DNA of 64,000 nt from an uncultured Prevotella sp. (GCA_946612625.1 CAMOEW010000003.1:25652-89651); one strand, 5' to 3'. Counted from the stretch's first letter, positions 26,453 through 36,501 are shown. Made by a program: numbers and translations. Notes: generated by a model from the letters alone, not told the origin.

Positions 26453-27859
26453 TTACTTAATCACGACCTTCTTTCCATTAACGATGTAGAGACCCTTCAC
26501 TGGAGCAGCTACACGCTGGCCGTTGAGGTTGAAGATTTCATTAGCAGCAGAAACTACGTCAGCCTTTGCCGCGATGGTGTTGATGGCTGAAGGAACTGTG
26601 CCCTTCGTCTGCCATACTTTCACGTTGCTGACAACCTTACCGGCTGATATCTCGAAGCCAACCATTCCGTCAGCATCAACGAGATAAACATGGTGTCCAT
26701 CCTCTTCAATCCATGGCGTCTTCTCTGCACCGTCGTCCTCACCGTCGTTCTGAGTGAAGAAGTTCGTGCCGCTGTTATGAGTAAACTCGACAATCTGTCC
26801 TGCCTTAACGTCGCAGATGGCAGCACAACGGCCGGCACCCGAACCCAAAGCCAGACCTTCGTCGGTCATAGACCAGCCCTTATTACTTGAAAGAACAGCC
26901 TGGATTGCAATGCTTGTCAGGCCCTCGTTTGTACAACGAAATACAGCATTATTCACAGAGTTGACCTTATTCCAGATATTGCCTATTGACTCAGACTCTA
27001 TTGTAATGTCAGCGGCACCGTAAGAAGCAAAATCATACTCAGCAGCCACTTCGTAATTGTCGCTGTTGAACGCTTTCTTGACAACGATGTTCGCAGTGTC
27101 TCTGTATTCCGGTTGACTGTCATCGGCCTTCCAGCTGAACACGATCTCTGTCGCTCCCTCTGCAACTCCTGTGACTACGCCAGCTTCATCGACGGTTGCT
27201 ACGCTCTCGTCCAAGCTCTTCCATGCGCCGTTGAATGTACCGCCCTTGAACTCTCCGGTAAATGCCTGAGGATTGCCAATTTCAACGACCTTCTTTGCAG
27301 GAGTAATAACTGTGGACAACGGTGTGTCTGAAGTAGCCTCTGTGTATTCGATAGTCCACGTGGCATTTATCTGATTACCGCTAGAATTTGTGTTGTCAAA
27401 ATAGAATGCAATAGAGGTCTTTGCCTCAATACCTGAGATATAGACATGACCAGAAGTGCTTTCACCCTTTGCCGGGAATCCCACATGTTCGTATGCACTG
27501 GCATCCAACTCGACACCGTCAACCTCAACCTTAGTCACGGAAATGCACGGCTCAGTGGCATTATCCTTCAATACATAGTTAGAGATTCCGTCAAGGCTGA
27601 ATGCATTGATAACGTAACCGGCATTAACGTTGAATACGGCACGGGCACCGTCGCTACCTGTACGCAGCTTTAAGCCTTTGCCTAACATATCGCCGGCCTG
27701 TGTGCTTCCTCCACCTGCGATGTATGTTCCAGGCAGTGTATAGCTTATGCCTTTGAGGTCAGTGTCTTTTGCACCTCCACTCTTGAGCTGTTCTGTAAGC
27801 GCGAAAGTCGAACTGGCGGCAAATACCGTCAATGCGAATAAAGTAAATAGTTTCTTCAT
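26453..27859 (-). CDS. secreted protein with Ig-like (Big2) domain and Por-type tail
   Basis: A 468-residue protein with a signal peptide (MKKLFTLFALTVFAASSTFA), a beta-rich N-terminal region, a bacterial Ig-like domain at about 200-265 (ESVATVDEAGVVTGVAEG is the Big2 signature), a second beta-rich region, and a C-terminal tail with FNLNGQRV and GLYIVNGKKV. The tail resembles type IX sorting signals. No catalytic motif is visible. The tail is almost identical in DNA to that of the upstream gene, whereas the bodies differ. It is probably surface-exposed or secreted; the ligand is unknown. Confidence 0.78.
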   Translation of the reverse strand: MKKLFTLFALTVFAASSTFALTEQLKSGGAKDTDLKGISYTLPGTYIAGGGSTQAGDMLGKGLKLRTGSDGARAVFNVNAGYVINAFSLDGISNYVLKDNATEPCISVTKVEVDGVELDASAYEHVGFPAKGESTSGHVYISGIEAKTSIAFYFDNTNSSGNQINATWTIEYTEATSDTPLSTVITPAKKVVEIGNPQAFTGEFKGGTFNGAWKSLDESVATVDEAGVVTGVAEGATEIVFSWKADDSQPEYRDTANIVVKKAFNSDNYEVAAEYDFASYGAADITIESESIGNIWNKVNSVNNAVFRCTNEGLTSIAIQAVLSSNKGWSMTDEGLALGSGAGRCAAICDVKAGQIVEFTHNSGTNFFTQNDGEDDGAEKTPWIEEDGHHVYLVDADGMVGFEISAGKVVSNVKVWQTKGTVPSAINTIAAKADVVSAANEIFNLNGQRVAAPVKGLYIVNGKKVVIK

Positions 27860-27890
27860 AATGTGTTAGTTTTTGAGTGTTAGTAATAGT

Positions 27891-27918
27891 GGGCGAGGAA
27901 GCATATTGTTCCTCGCCC
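27891..27918. terminator. intercistronic hairpin between the two secreted-protein genes
   Basis: A perfect 10-bp stem (GGGCGAGGAA with TTCCTCGCCC) around an 8-nt loop. The T run follows on the plus strand only, but both flanking genes are on the minus strand. No promoter is visible between them, so on the minus strand it may act as a partial stop or an RNA-stabilising hairpin rather than a classical terminator. Confidence 0.6.
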
Positions 27919-27938
27919 AGGTTTTTTAAAGAATAAAA

Positions 27939-29495
27939 TTATTTCAGGATTACCTTCTTGCCATTAACAATGTAGAGACCTTTCACTGGAGCAGCTACAC
28001 GCTGGCCGTTGAGGTTGAATACCTCATTCTTAACAGCATTCTCGCTCTTAGCAGCGACAGATGTGATACCGGTTGCGACTCCTGCTGTCTTCTTGATATA
28101 CAGCCAGTCGATGGCATTGGTCTTTGAACCACCGGCAAGGAGCTTAACCGTTACTGTTGACTTAACTTCGAACTCTGCCGTTGAAAGTTCATTGTGATAA
28201 CCATTGGATGTCGATGTGAGAGTAAATGTCTCTTCACCTACAGAGAACTTTGACGAACCCATTGCAGAAGTCGGTGTAAAGAGGTCGGCTGTGAGAATAT
28301 ACTTTCCTGGCTCAAGAGTGGTGATTTCAACATCTTCTGCATCGGCAAATCCAACTGCTCCACCGAAGCTGCGGATATCTGCATAGTTGGAATTTGAAGC
28401 AGTAGCACCATCAAGAGCCTCACCCTCTGAATAGAATACGATCGAACCAATATCCGACTTCGTGTAGGTCACGGTCTCCTCAGTGTCAGGATCTTCCAAG
28501 ACGAAGCTTATACCATACCATGGATTAGAACCCTGTTTGGGGCAATTGTATAGAGAATCATCCACTAAGACGAAGTGAGGATAGTATGCCACAACTGTCT
28601 CACCTAAGAAATCCTCACCCTCGACAATTGTTGTTCCAAGATTGCTCTTTACGCTATAATTATACTTGGGTGCCTCGCTGAAAACAAGCGTGATAACATT
28701 ATTGGCCGGTTCCTTTACCAGAGTGATTGTCTTATTGCCGCTTTCATAGATGTACTTCTTGTCGTTCACCTTAAATGCTGCCATATCTTCAGCTGAAGCT
28801 GTAGCGGTCTCGCCAATGGTGCCGTCATAAACGACAGGATCCTTGATGGCAGCAGTTCCGTCGGTGAATTCAACGGTATATGTTGTCTGGCTTGAAGCGT
28901 CGGCTGTTGTAATCACAAGTGCAGGAGCCTTTTCTGCGGAACCTTTTCCATAGAGGTCAGCACCGCCGGCATTTCCCGTCCACTGGAAAATAATATAGCT
29001 CTGACCTTGGCCTGCAATATCCTTAACGGCATCGGTAACGTCAAATGTCAGAGGACCACGGTCGCCAGTACCACCGGTAGGAGCTGATGCAACAGCCTTG
29101 CCCGAACGATCAGATGTATAACGCAAATCTTTTCCTGTCTGACCTGCAAACGTATCATAATCGATAGTGAAGTCCTTCTTCATGTAATAGATAATATCAT
29201 TACGGCTTGCACGTCCACCCTGATTTACATAATACGTAAGTTCAGCCTTTGTTACCGAATGGCCCTCCGGAATTTGATAAGAGAACTGAGCGTATGCACA
29301 TCCTGCCCAAGAACCTGCAGCATCATTATTGTAATGTTCTTTTTCAGCATCAACTGTTGAAGCACCGGTGTTGCTGCCCCATTGTGCACCTGCCGTATGA
29401 TCGAGAGTTGCATTAATCTCGTCGGCAACAGCATAATTTGTACCTGCAACGAATGCTACAACTACAAATAATGATTTAAGTAAATTTTTCCTCAT
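27939..29495 (-). CDS. secreted beta-rich protein (DNRLRE/CBM-like) with Por-type tail
   Basis: A 518-residue protein with a signal peptide (MRKNLLKSLFVVVAFVAGTNYAVA). Residues about 25-200 resemble a DNRLRE/carbohydrate-binding beta-sandwich: paired strands with KAELTYYV, TFDVTDAV, and a closing EKAPALVI. A second beta-rich module follows (about 330-470), then a C-terminal tail like that of the neighbour (FNLNGQRV, GLYIVNGKKV). No catalytic residues are evident. It probably binds a glycan or the cell surface. It has its own promoter and is likely co-transcribed with the downstream gene. Confidence 0.72.
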   Translation of the reverse strand: MRKNLLKSLFVVVAFVAGTNYAVADEINATLDHTAGAQWGSNTGASTVDAEKEHYNNDAAGSWAGCAYAQFSYQIPEGHSVTKAELTYYVNQGGRASRNDIIYYMKKDFTIDYDTFAGQTGKDLRYTSDRSGKAVASAPTGGTGDRGPLTFDVTDAVKDIAGQGQSYIIFQWTGNAGGADLYGKGSAEKAPALVITTADASSQTTYTVEFTDGTAAIKDPVVYDGTIGETATASAEDMAAFKVNDKKYIYESGNKTITLVKEPANNVITLVFSEAPKYNYSVKSNLGTTIVEGEDFLGETVVAYYPHFVLVDDSLYNCPKQGSNPWYGISFVLEDPDTEETVTYTKSDIGSIVFYSEGEALDGATASNSNYADIRSFGGAVGFADAEDVEITTLEPGKYILTADLFTPTSAMGSSKFSVGEETFTLTSTSNGYHNELSTAEFEVKSTVTVKLLAGGSKTNAIDWLYIKKTAGVATGITSVAAKSENAVKNEVFNLNGQRVAAPVKGLYIVNGKKVILK

Positions 29496-29543
29496 AACGA
29501 TAGATTTTTTTTTGTTAGCTAATGATAGTTATTTAAAACGAGT

Positions 29544-29578
29544 CAAAGGTAAGTATTTTTATTTATTCCCGTTCACAA
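29544..29578 (-). promoter_or_regulatory. promoter of secreted-protein pair
   Basis: Minus-strand TACCTTTG at 29544-29551, with TTTG at 29575-29578. The spacing, 23 bp, is slightly longer than usual. The leader is about 44 nt. Confidence 0.6.
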
Positions 29579-29637
29579 AATGACGTTATGATATGATTAT
29601 TTAACTTTTTTTATACCGTTCCCTGACTGTTTATATT

Positions 29638-30417
29638 CTAAAGTTTTGAGATGATTCCCTGTTTGGTACCCTTGATGAACTCTATTATCTTCCGAATCTC
29701 GGGACTGTCGGGCACCTGTTCCTCTATCTGCAGCACGGCATCGAAGACGCTCGTCTGTCCATGGAACACAAGGCGGTAGGCATTGGCGATATGCTTTAGC
29801 ACCTTGTCGTCGATGCCGTAAGCCGAACACATAGTGGTATTGACGCCTCCGTAGGTATTCTTATTGGTTGCCACGATATATGGCGGCACATCCTTCGAGA
29901 AGGTTGTTCCTGCCTGGATCATCGCACCCTCGCCCACACGGGTGTTAGGATTTTCAATGACGCTCGACGAGAAAATCACGCCGTTGCTTATCTGGCAGTC
30001 ACCGGCAATCTTAGTGCCGTAGCCAAAGACGCAGTGGTTGCCCACCTTAGTGTCATGGCTGATATGCGCACCTTCCATCAGGAAGTTGTCGTCGCCGATT
30101 ACGGTCTTGCCACCGGTATGCGTGGCACGGTTGATTACAACATTCTCGCGGATGATGTTGTTGTTGCCAATGATACACTCCGACTTCTCGCCCCGGAAGT
30201 TGAAATCCTGTGGCAAGGCTCCGACTACGGCTCCCTGGTGCACCTTGTTGTTCTTGCCCATACGCGTACCATTTAATATACTTACGAACGGGAAAATGAT
30301 ACATTCGTCGCCAATCTCTACATCGCCCTCAATATAGACGAAGGGGAATATCTTACAGTTGTTGCCGATTTTCGCTCTTGGGTCAATCTCGGCCTTGTTG
30401 CTTATTTCGCTTGCCAT
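29638..30417 (-). CDS. LpxA-like UDP-GlcNAc acyltransferase paralogue
   Basis: A 259-residue left-handed beta-helix protein of the LpxA family, built from hexapeptide repeats (residues 1 to about 185) with a C-terminal helical region. The catalytic histidine corresponding to E. coli H125 is H121 (HISHD). By eye, the substrate-contact residues equal to E. coli H144 and H160 and the RR pair near 204 are not kept. The gene lies at the end of an RND efflux operon rather than in an lpxD-lpxC-lpxA cluster. It may acylate an unusual acceptor; database tools would probably still label it LpxA. Confidence 0.75.
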   Translation of the reverse strand: MASEISNKAEIDPRAKIGNNCKIFPFVYIEGDVEIGDECIIFPFVSILNGTRMGKNNKVHQGAVVGALPQDFNFRGEKSECIIGNNNIIRENVVINRATHTGGKTVIGDDNFLMEGAHISHDTKVGNHCVFGYGTKIAGDCQISNGVIFSSSVIENPNTRVGEGAMIQAGTTFSKDVPPYIVATNKNTYGGVNTTMCSAYGIDDKVLKHIANAYRLVFHGQTSVFDAVLQIEEQVPDSPEIRKIIEFIKGTKQGIISKL

Positions 30418-30447
30418 AATTATCAATTTTTAATTTTCAGTTATCAA

Positions 30448-31857
30448 TCATTTCCCTCCTCCTCCAAGAGCCTGGTATAGACTTACTACAGCCTGCATCT
30501 TATTGAAGTCGTCGGCAGCCTTCGAAAGCTGAGAAGCGAGGAGCTGCGTCTCGGCAGTGAGAACTTCGAGATAAGAGGCTCCGCTGCTCTTGTAGAGAGC
30601 CTTTGTGTCTTCTACGTTCTGGCGAAGTACGGCAGTGCGCTGTTCCTCGACACGGCTGTTGGCATCATAGCTGTTGTAGTTAACGAGAGCATTGCTCACC
30701 TCGGTACCGGCCTTCAGCACCGCGTTCTGCCACGTGTTAAACGCTTGTTCATACTGGATTTTACTCACTTTCAGTTTAGCAATAAGCGCCCCGCGCTGGA
30801 ACACCGGCTGCGTGAGGTTGGCGAAAAGATTACCGAACCACTTGCCGGGATTCACTGTGCCACCCTGGTTGCCAAACGATATAGAGGCACCTATACTGAT
30901 GTTAGGATAGAACTGCGAGCGTGCTGTCTGCACATCGTGGAAGCACGAGGCGAGCTTCATCTCGGCAGCATGAACATCAGGACGGTTCTGAAGCAACTGG
31001 CCGCCCACGCCGGTTGCGAACTGCTGCGGCAGATGCTGTGCGTCAAGAGTGGAACGCGGGATTTGCTGCCCGGCCTGTCCGATGAGCACGCAGAGAGCAT
31101 TCTCGGCGGCACGTATCTGACGGCGGAACTCTGTGGCCTGTGTCTGAGTCGAGAGATATTGTGCCTCGGCACTCTGAACACTTGTCGAGCGCATACGTCC
31201 AAGCTGATACTGCAGTTTCATCATCTCCCATGTCTCTTTTGCCATCTGCCCCATCTCCTCGGTCAGTGCCAGCTGGCGGTCGAGCATCAACAGAGTGTAA
31301 TAGCTGTTGGCAATACCGCTGATGAGACTGGCACGCACTGCCATCTGGTTGTCCTTCATGGCAAGAAGCGTCATCTGAGTGGAACGCTTCTGCGAAAGGA
31401 TATTGCCGAAGAGGTCGAGCGTCCAGCTTGCAGATGCCGGGAAGCTGTATGAGTTGGTAGCTGTGGCGCCATCGGCAAACATCTTGCTCGTGGAAGCCAT
31501 CTGTCCGTTCTGTTGCCCGATGTTGACTGCAGGCAGAAAGGCGAGTTTGGCTGCCTTGAGCATCGACTCATATATCTGAACGTTGAGCGCAGCGTTGAGC
31601 AGATCGGTATTCTTCTGCAAACCCTGTTCGATGAGCGACTGCAATTGTGGGTCGGTAAAGATCTCACGCCAAGGCAGGTTGCCGAAGTTGGCAGTGTCGG
31701 CCTGAGCTACAAGCGTATCGGCATCGTTGTGGGCATCGCGGATAAGGCCCGCAACATTTACATCCGGACGCTCATACTTGTTATACAATCCACAGCTGGA
31801 GAGTAGCGCAGCAAAAGCCACGAAATTTAAAACTTTAAGAATCTTATTATGTTTCAT
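30448..31857 (-). CDS. TolC-family outer membrane efflux lipoprotein
   Basis: A 469-residue OprM/NodT-type channel. The lipobox LLSSC at the end of the signal peptide predicts acylation at Cys22. Two OEP repeats with long helices follow (for example the region MAKETWEMMKLQYQLGRM). It should form the outer-membrane exit of the pump encoded upstream. It is third in the operon: 40 bp after the RND gene and 30 bp before the LpxA-like gene. Confidence 0.9.
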   Translation of the reverse strand: MKHNKILKVLNFVAFAALLSSCGLYNKYERPDVNVAGLIRDAHNDADTLVAQADTANFGNLPWREIFTDPQLQSLIEQGLQKNTDLLNAALNVQIYESMLKAAKLAFLPAVNIGQQNGQMASTSKMFADGATATNSYSFPASASWTLDLFGNILSQKRSTQMTLLAMKDNQMAVRASLISGIANSYYTLLMLDRQLALTEEMGQMAKETWEMMKLQYQLGRMRSTSVQSAEAQYLSTQTQATEFRRQIRAAENALCVLIGQAGQQIPRSTLDAQHLPQQFATGVGGQLLQNRPDVHAAEMKLASCFHDVQTARSQFYPNISIGASISFGNQGGTVNPGKWFGNLFANLTQPVFQRGALIAKLKVSKIQYEQAFNTWQNAVLKAGTEVSNALVNYNSYDANSRVEEQRTAVLRQNVEDTKALYKSSGASYLEVLTAETQLLASQLSKAADDFNKMQAVVSLYQALGGGGK

Positions 31858-31897
31858 AACACTTCTACTTTACTCCTTATATTACTTTACTTATTTA

Positions 31898-34800
31898 CTA
31901 CTCCTCAACAGTGTATTCCTTCACCGGACCGTGGGCATACTGCTGCAACTCGGTTGCCACATCGCCGGAAAGTTCCTCGTCGTCGAACTTCATCGGACGT
32001 AGTTTCTCCTGCAGACTCTGGAAAATCACGAATAGCACAGGAACCACAAACAACTGGCAGATGGTACCTATCAACATACCTCCCACAGCTGCGGTTCCAA
32101 GCGTCTGGTTTCCATTCTTGCCGACACCGGATGCGAACATCATCGGCAAAAGACCGATAACCATGGCAAGCGAAGTCATTAGGATAGGACGCAGACGCGC
32201 TGTAGAACCAAGGATGGCAGACCATGAGATTGCCATACCAGTTTCGCGGCGCTCAAGGGCGAACTGCACGATAAGGATGGCATTCTTGGCAAGCAGACCA
32301 ATAAGCATGATGAGTGAAATCTGCATGTAGATATCGTTGGAATGGCCGAACAACTGCGTAAAGAGGAAACAGCCTGCCAGTCCGAACGGAACAGAGAGCA
32401 CCACCGCGAGCGGCAGGATATAACTCTCATACTGTGCCGACAGGATGAGGTAGATGAACATAAAACAGAGCAGGAAGATGATTGCCGTAGAGTTGCTGGC
32501 ATTGGCTTCCTCACGCGTAAGGCCGCTGTACTCGTATGCATATCCCTGGGGCAGCATCTGTGCTGCCGTCTCCTCAACAGCCTTGATTGCCTCGCCAGTG
32601 GAATAGCCGTCGGCAACAGTTGCCGTCACGTTGATGGAGGTAAAGAGGTTGAAGCGGTTGATGTTCGACGGACCATATACACGCTTGAGGTTGCAGAACT
32701 CGTTCACCGGCGACATGCCATTTGGAGTGCGCACATAGATGCTGTTCAGGCTCGACTCGGTCATACGGGTCTCGGGCAAACCTTGAATCATTACGCGGTA
32801 GAGCTTTCCATAAGCATTAAAGTTTGAGGCATAAAGACCGCCGTAATAGCCTTGAAGCGTAGTGAGCACAGTTGCCGGCGAAATGCCTGCCTGCTTACAT
32901 TTTGCGACATTTACATCCACCATATACTGAGGATAGTTGGGGTTGTAGGACGTCATGGCCATCTGTATCTCCGGACGCTTATTAAGCTCGGCAAGATAGT
33001 CTTTCACAACAGCGAAGAAGTCGTTGAGCGAACCGCCGGTCTTGTCCTGCATCACAAGCGACACACCGCTGTTTGCTGAGAATCCGGGAATCATTGGTGG
33101 GGCGAAAGCGAGTATCTGCGCATCCTTGATGTTGGCCGTCTTGATATATATCTGTGCCAACACACCGTTGGCGGTGTTCGGATCGATGAAGAAACGGTAT
33201 ATACCATCGCCCTGCCACAGACCAGACAGCTTCCACCAGAATCCTTTCTGACGTTCGGAGAAAGGTTTAAGCTTGATGATGAATGTGGCCTGGTCGCTAC
33301 CAGAACCAGCAATAAAATTGTAGCCCTGAATCTGCTCGCGGCTTAGAATGGCGGGGTCGGCTCCGAGGATGGAATCAACTTGGCTTATAATCTGCTTGGT
33401 GCGTGCAACAGACGTGGCAGGAGGCATAGAAATGGTACAGAAGATAGTACCGGTGTCCTCGTCAGGCACAAGACCGGTCTTCGTAGTTGACATAGAGCCG
33501 ACGAGACCGACGATTCCAACAACGACAAGAAGTATCGTCAACAACGGCTTGTGCACGAGTTTCTCTACCGAACCTTTGTATTTCTCGGTCGTAGCATTGA
33601 ATGCCGTATTGAACGAAGCATGGAATCGGTCGATAACCGACATCTTCTTCTCATGACCTTCTTTGTCGTGAGGCTTAAGGAAGATGGCACAGAGAGCCGG
33701 CGACAGCGTGAGGGCGTTGAGCGCCGAGATGAAAATCGACACGGCCATCGTCACACCGAACTCACGGTAGAACGTACCCGACGTTCCTCCCATGAACGAC
33801 ACGGGAATGAACACAGATGCCATCACAAGAGTAATGGAGATGATGGCTCCTGAAATTTCGTTCATGGCATCTATACTTGCCGTCAGGGCACTCTTGTAGC
33901 CCAAATCGAGCTTGGCGTGTACCGCCTCGACCACCACAATGGCATCATCGACAACAATTGCGATGGCAAGCAGCAATGCCGAGAGAACAAGCAGATTAAT
34001 CGAGAATCCGAACAGTTCAAGGAAGAAGAACGTTCCGACAAGCGATACCGGCACGGCTATCAGAGGAATCATCGTAGAACGCCAGTCCTGAAGGAACACA
34101 TAGACCACGAGGAACACGAGCACAAGTGTCATCACAAGGGTGAACACAACCTCTTCGATGGCAGCATAGAGGAACTCCGTTACATCGTAGTTAATCTTAT
34201 ATATCACTCCCGGTGGGAAGCTCTTAGCCTGTTTCTCAAGCTCAGCCTTCACATCCTTGGCAATCTGGTTGGCGTTTGAGCCTGCAATCTGCTGAACCAT
34301 ACCCATCACAGACGGAAGGTTGTTGTTCTTCATCGACACGGTATATTGCTGTCCACCGAGTTCTATCTTTGCAACGTCCTTCAGTTTCAGCGTCTGTCCG
34401 TTGACATCACTCTGAATAATGATGTTACCGAATTCCTCAGGGGTTTTCAGACGTCCAGTATAGCGGAGCGCATACTCGTAGGCTACCTCCGACTGCTCGC
34501 CGAAGGTTCCGGGGGCAGCTTCGATGTTCTGCTCGGCAAGAACACCAGCAATGTCGGAAGGCATCAGGTTGTATTGCTTCATCACGTCGGGCTTCAGCCA
34601 GATACGCATCGAATAGGTCTTAAGACCAGGACTCTGAACGTCGCCGACACCCTGAATACGCTTCAGTGCTGGGATGATGTTAATGTTGGCATAGTTGGTA
34701 AGGAACTCGTCGTCGTACTGCCCGTCGGTTGAAGTCAGCGAATACATAATTACCTGCGACGTCTGACGCTTCATCACGGTAACGCCCATCTGCGTTACCT

Positions 34801-35161
34801 CGGCGGGCAGCAATGCCTGTGCCTGGCTGACGCGATTCTGCACATTGACGGCACACATATCGGCATTAGTACCCTGGCGGAAGTATATCTGTATCTGCGC
34901 CGAACCAGTGGCTGCCGTTGAAGTCATGTAAGTCATGTTCTCCACACCGTTGATACTCTCTTCGAGCGGCGTAATTACAGAGTTCTTCACTGTCTCGGCA
35001 TCGGCTCCGGGATAATTGGTCCATACAACTACTGTAGGAGGTGCTATATCAGGATACTGCTCAATAGGCAGCGTTACCAGTCCTATGAAGCCCAGAATTA
35101 CGATGAGCACTGAAATCACCGTAGAGAGCACCGGGCGCTTGATAAATGCTGTAAAAGTCAT
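31898..35161 (-). CDS. RND multidrug efflux transporter (HAE1)
   Basis: A 1087-residue inner-membrane pump of the AcrB family, of standard length. It starts FIKRPVLSTVISVLIVILGFIGL and has two sets of membrane helices with two large periplasmic loops. AIVVDDAIVVVEAVH in the fourth helix carries the paired aspartates for proton relay, and GLLAKNAILIVQFA marks the second half. Substrates (drugs, bile salts, fatty acids) cannot be told from sequence. It lies between the adaptor gene (38 bp) and the TolC gene. Confidence 0.94.
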   Translation of the reverse strand: MTFTAFIKRPVLSTVISVLIVILGFIGLVTLPIEQYPDIAPPTVVVWTNYPGADAETVKNSVITPLEESINGVENMTYMTSTAATGSAQIQIYFRQGTNADMCAVNVQNRVSQAQALLPAEVTQMGVTVMKRQTSQVIMYSLTSTDGQYDDEFLTNYANINIIPALKRIQGVGDVQSPGLKTYSMRIWLKPDVMKQYNLMPSDIAGVLAEQNIEAAPGTFGEQSEVAYEYALRYTGRLKTPEEFGNIIIQSDVNGQTLKLKDVAKIELGGQQYTVSMKNNNLPSVMGMVQQIAGSNANQIAKDVKAELEKQAKSFPPGVIYKINYDVTEFLYAAIEEVVFTLVMTLVLVFLVVYVFLQDWRSTMIPLIAVPVSLVGTFFFLELFGFSINLLVLSALLLAIAIVVDDAIVVVEAVHAKLDLGYKSALTASIDAMNEISGAIISITLVMASVFIPVSFMGGTSGTFYREFGVTMAVSIFISALNALTLSPALCAIFLKPHDKEGHEKKMSVIDRFHASFNTAFNATTEKYKGSVEKLVHKPLLTILLVVVGIVGLVGSMSTTKTGLVPDEDTGTIFCTISMPPATSVARTKQIISQVDSILGADPAILSREQIQGYNFIAGSGSDQATFIIKLKPFSERQKGFWWKLSGLWQGDGIYRFFIDPNTANGVLAQIYIKTANIKDAQILAFAPPMIPGFSANSGVSLVMQDKTGGSLNDFFAVVKDYLAELNKRPEIQMAMTSYNPNYPQYMVDVNVAKCKQAGISPATVLTTLQGYYGGLYASNFNAYGKLYRVMIQGLPETRMTESSLNSIYVRTPNGMSPVNEFCNLKRVYGPSNINRFNLFTSINVTATVADGYSTGEAIKAVEETAAQMLPQGYAYEYSGLTREEANASNSTAIIFLLCFMFIYLILSAQYESYILPLAVVLSVPFGLAGCFLFTQLFGHSNDIYMQISLIMLIGLLAKNAILIVQFALERRETGMAISWSAILGSTARLRPILMTSLAMVIGLLPMMFASGVGKNGNQTLGTAAVGGMLIGTICQLFVVPVLFVIFQSLQEKLRPMKFDDEELSGDVATELQQYAHGPVKEYTVEE

Positions 35162-35199
35162 GGGTATTTAATAAATTTGACAATTTACTATTTAACAAT

Positions 35200-36366
35200 T
35201 TACTTCTTCATCGCACCAACGATGTCGCCGGCTGTCATAGCCTTGGCCGACTCGCTGATTTTCTTCTGATACTCAGCCGGACTGATGGGCTTTATCTCCA
35301 TGCCGTCACTAAGCTTGGTGATGCCATTGGTGACATATTTATCACCTACCTTCAGACCGCTGGTCACTACATAGTTGTTGCCGTCGTTCTGGGGAGAAAC
35401 GGTAATCTCGGTATATTTGACCTTATTGTCCTTATCCAAGGTATATACGAACTTCTTGTTCTGAACCTCAGTGACAACACTTTGTGGGATTACGATTGCA
35501 GAAGAATTAGACGACGGTATAACCACCGTTCCTGCACCGCCGCTCTTGAGCAGACGCTCAGGGTTAGGGAAGAGAGCTATTACCTGAACGCTGCCTGTGG
35601 CGGCATCAATCACGCCGCTCATCTTCGTCACCTTTCCTTCGTAGCTATATTCGGTGCCATCAGCAAGACGGAGCTTCACGGCAGGCAACGACGACACGCC
35701 ACTGCCATTGCGCTGCATCTCAAGTGCCGACTTCTCTGTCAGAGAGAAATACACCTCCATCGAACTGTTGTTGGAAACAGTGGTCAGAGCGTCGGCAGCA
35801 CTCACAAGGGCTCCCTTCTTGAAAGGAAGAGTACCCACAACGCCAGATGCAGGACTCTTGACATAGCAGAAGCTAAGGGCTTCCTTGGCCGACATCAGGA
35901 CGGCCTGAGCCTGAGCCAGCTGCGCCTTGGCACTCTCGTAGTTGTTTTCGGCAGACTGAAGTTCGAAATCGCCAATAACCTTGTTAGCATGAAGCTGCTT
36001 AGAATTCTCATAGGTCAGCTTCACAGTGTTGCACTGAGCCTGGGCTGTGTTCACAGCAGCCTGAGCCTGACGCACCTGAGCCTGATATGTAATGTCGTCA
36101 ATGGCAAAAAGCACCTGTCCGGCAGTTACCGTCTGACCTTCCTTGACATTTATCTGAGTGATAAATCCTGACACCTTCGGACGTATCTCCACATCCTGCA
36201 CTCCCTTAATCGTTGCTGGATATGTCGCCTCAGAGGCTGCACTCTGCGCACCGACTGTCACTACCGGGTACTCATCGTCACCGAAATTCGGACGCTCCTG
36301 CTTACCGCCACATGCCGACAACATCATGCCGGCAGCAACAAACAAAAATAAATGCTTAATCTTCAT
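35200..36366 (-). CDS. RND periplasmic adaptor lipoprotein (AcrA-like)
   Basis: A 388-residue membrane fusion protein. Its lipobox MLSACGG anchors it in the inner membrane. A split lipoyl domain (VRPKVSGFI-type segment EIRPKVSGFITQINVKEGQ and FCYVKSPASGVVG), a coiled-coil hairpin (about 90-155), a beta-barrel and a membrane-proximal domain follow in the usual order. First gene of the efflux operon, with its own promoter. No regulator gene is adjacent. Confidence 0.92.
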   Translation of the reverse strand: MKIKHLFLFVAAGMMLSACGGKQERPNFGDDEYPVVTVGAQSAASEATYPATIKGVQDVEIRPKVSGFITQINVKEGQTVTAGQVLFAIDDITYQAQVRQAQAAVNTAQAQCNTVKLTYENSKQLHANKVIGDFELQSAENNYESAKAQLAQAQAVLMSAKEALSFCYVKSPASGVVGTLPFKKGALVSAADALTTVSNNSSMEVYFSLTEKSALEMQRNGSGVSSLPAVKLRLADGTEYSYEGKVTKMSGVIDAATGSVQVIALFPNPERLLKSGGAGTVVIPSSNSSAIVIPQSVVTEVQNKKFVYTLDKDNKVKYTEITVSPQNDGNNYVVTSGLKVGDKYVTNGITKLSDGMEIKPISPAEYQKKISESAKAMTAGDIVGAMKK

Positions 36367-36408
36367 ATCGTCTATCTATTTAATTAATGTATTAATCCAA
36401 TTTGGCGT

Positions 36409-36417
36409 GCAAAGGTA
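36409..36417 (-). promoter_or_regulatory. -7 promoter box of efflux operon
   Basis: Minus-strand TACCTTTGC; the leader before the adaptor ATG is about 39 nt. No repressor-binding palindrome is obvious. Confidence 0.65.
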
Positions 36418-36492
36418 CTTAAAATCACAAATATTCGCGTCTCATCTAACATTATTTAATTATTATTTTAACATTTTTCGCACATTATTTTG

Positions 36493-36501
36493 TACCTTTG
36501 C
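36493..36501 (+). promoter_or_regulatory. -7 promoter box abutting the CCA-enzyme start
   Basis: TACCTTTGC ends 3 bp before the ATG at 36505. With the usual spacing transcription would begin at or next to the start codon. Confidence 0.65.
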
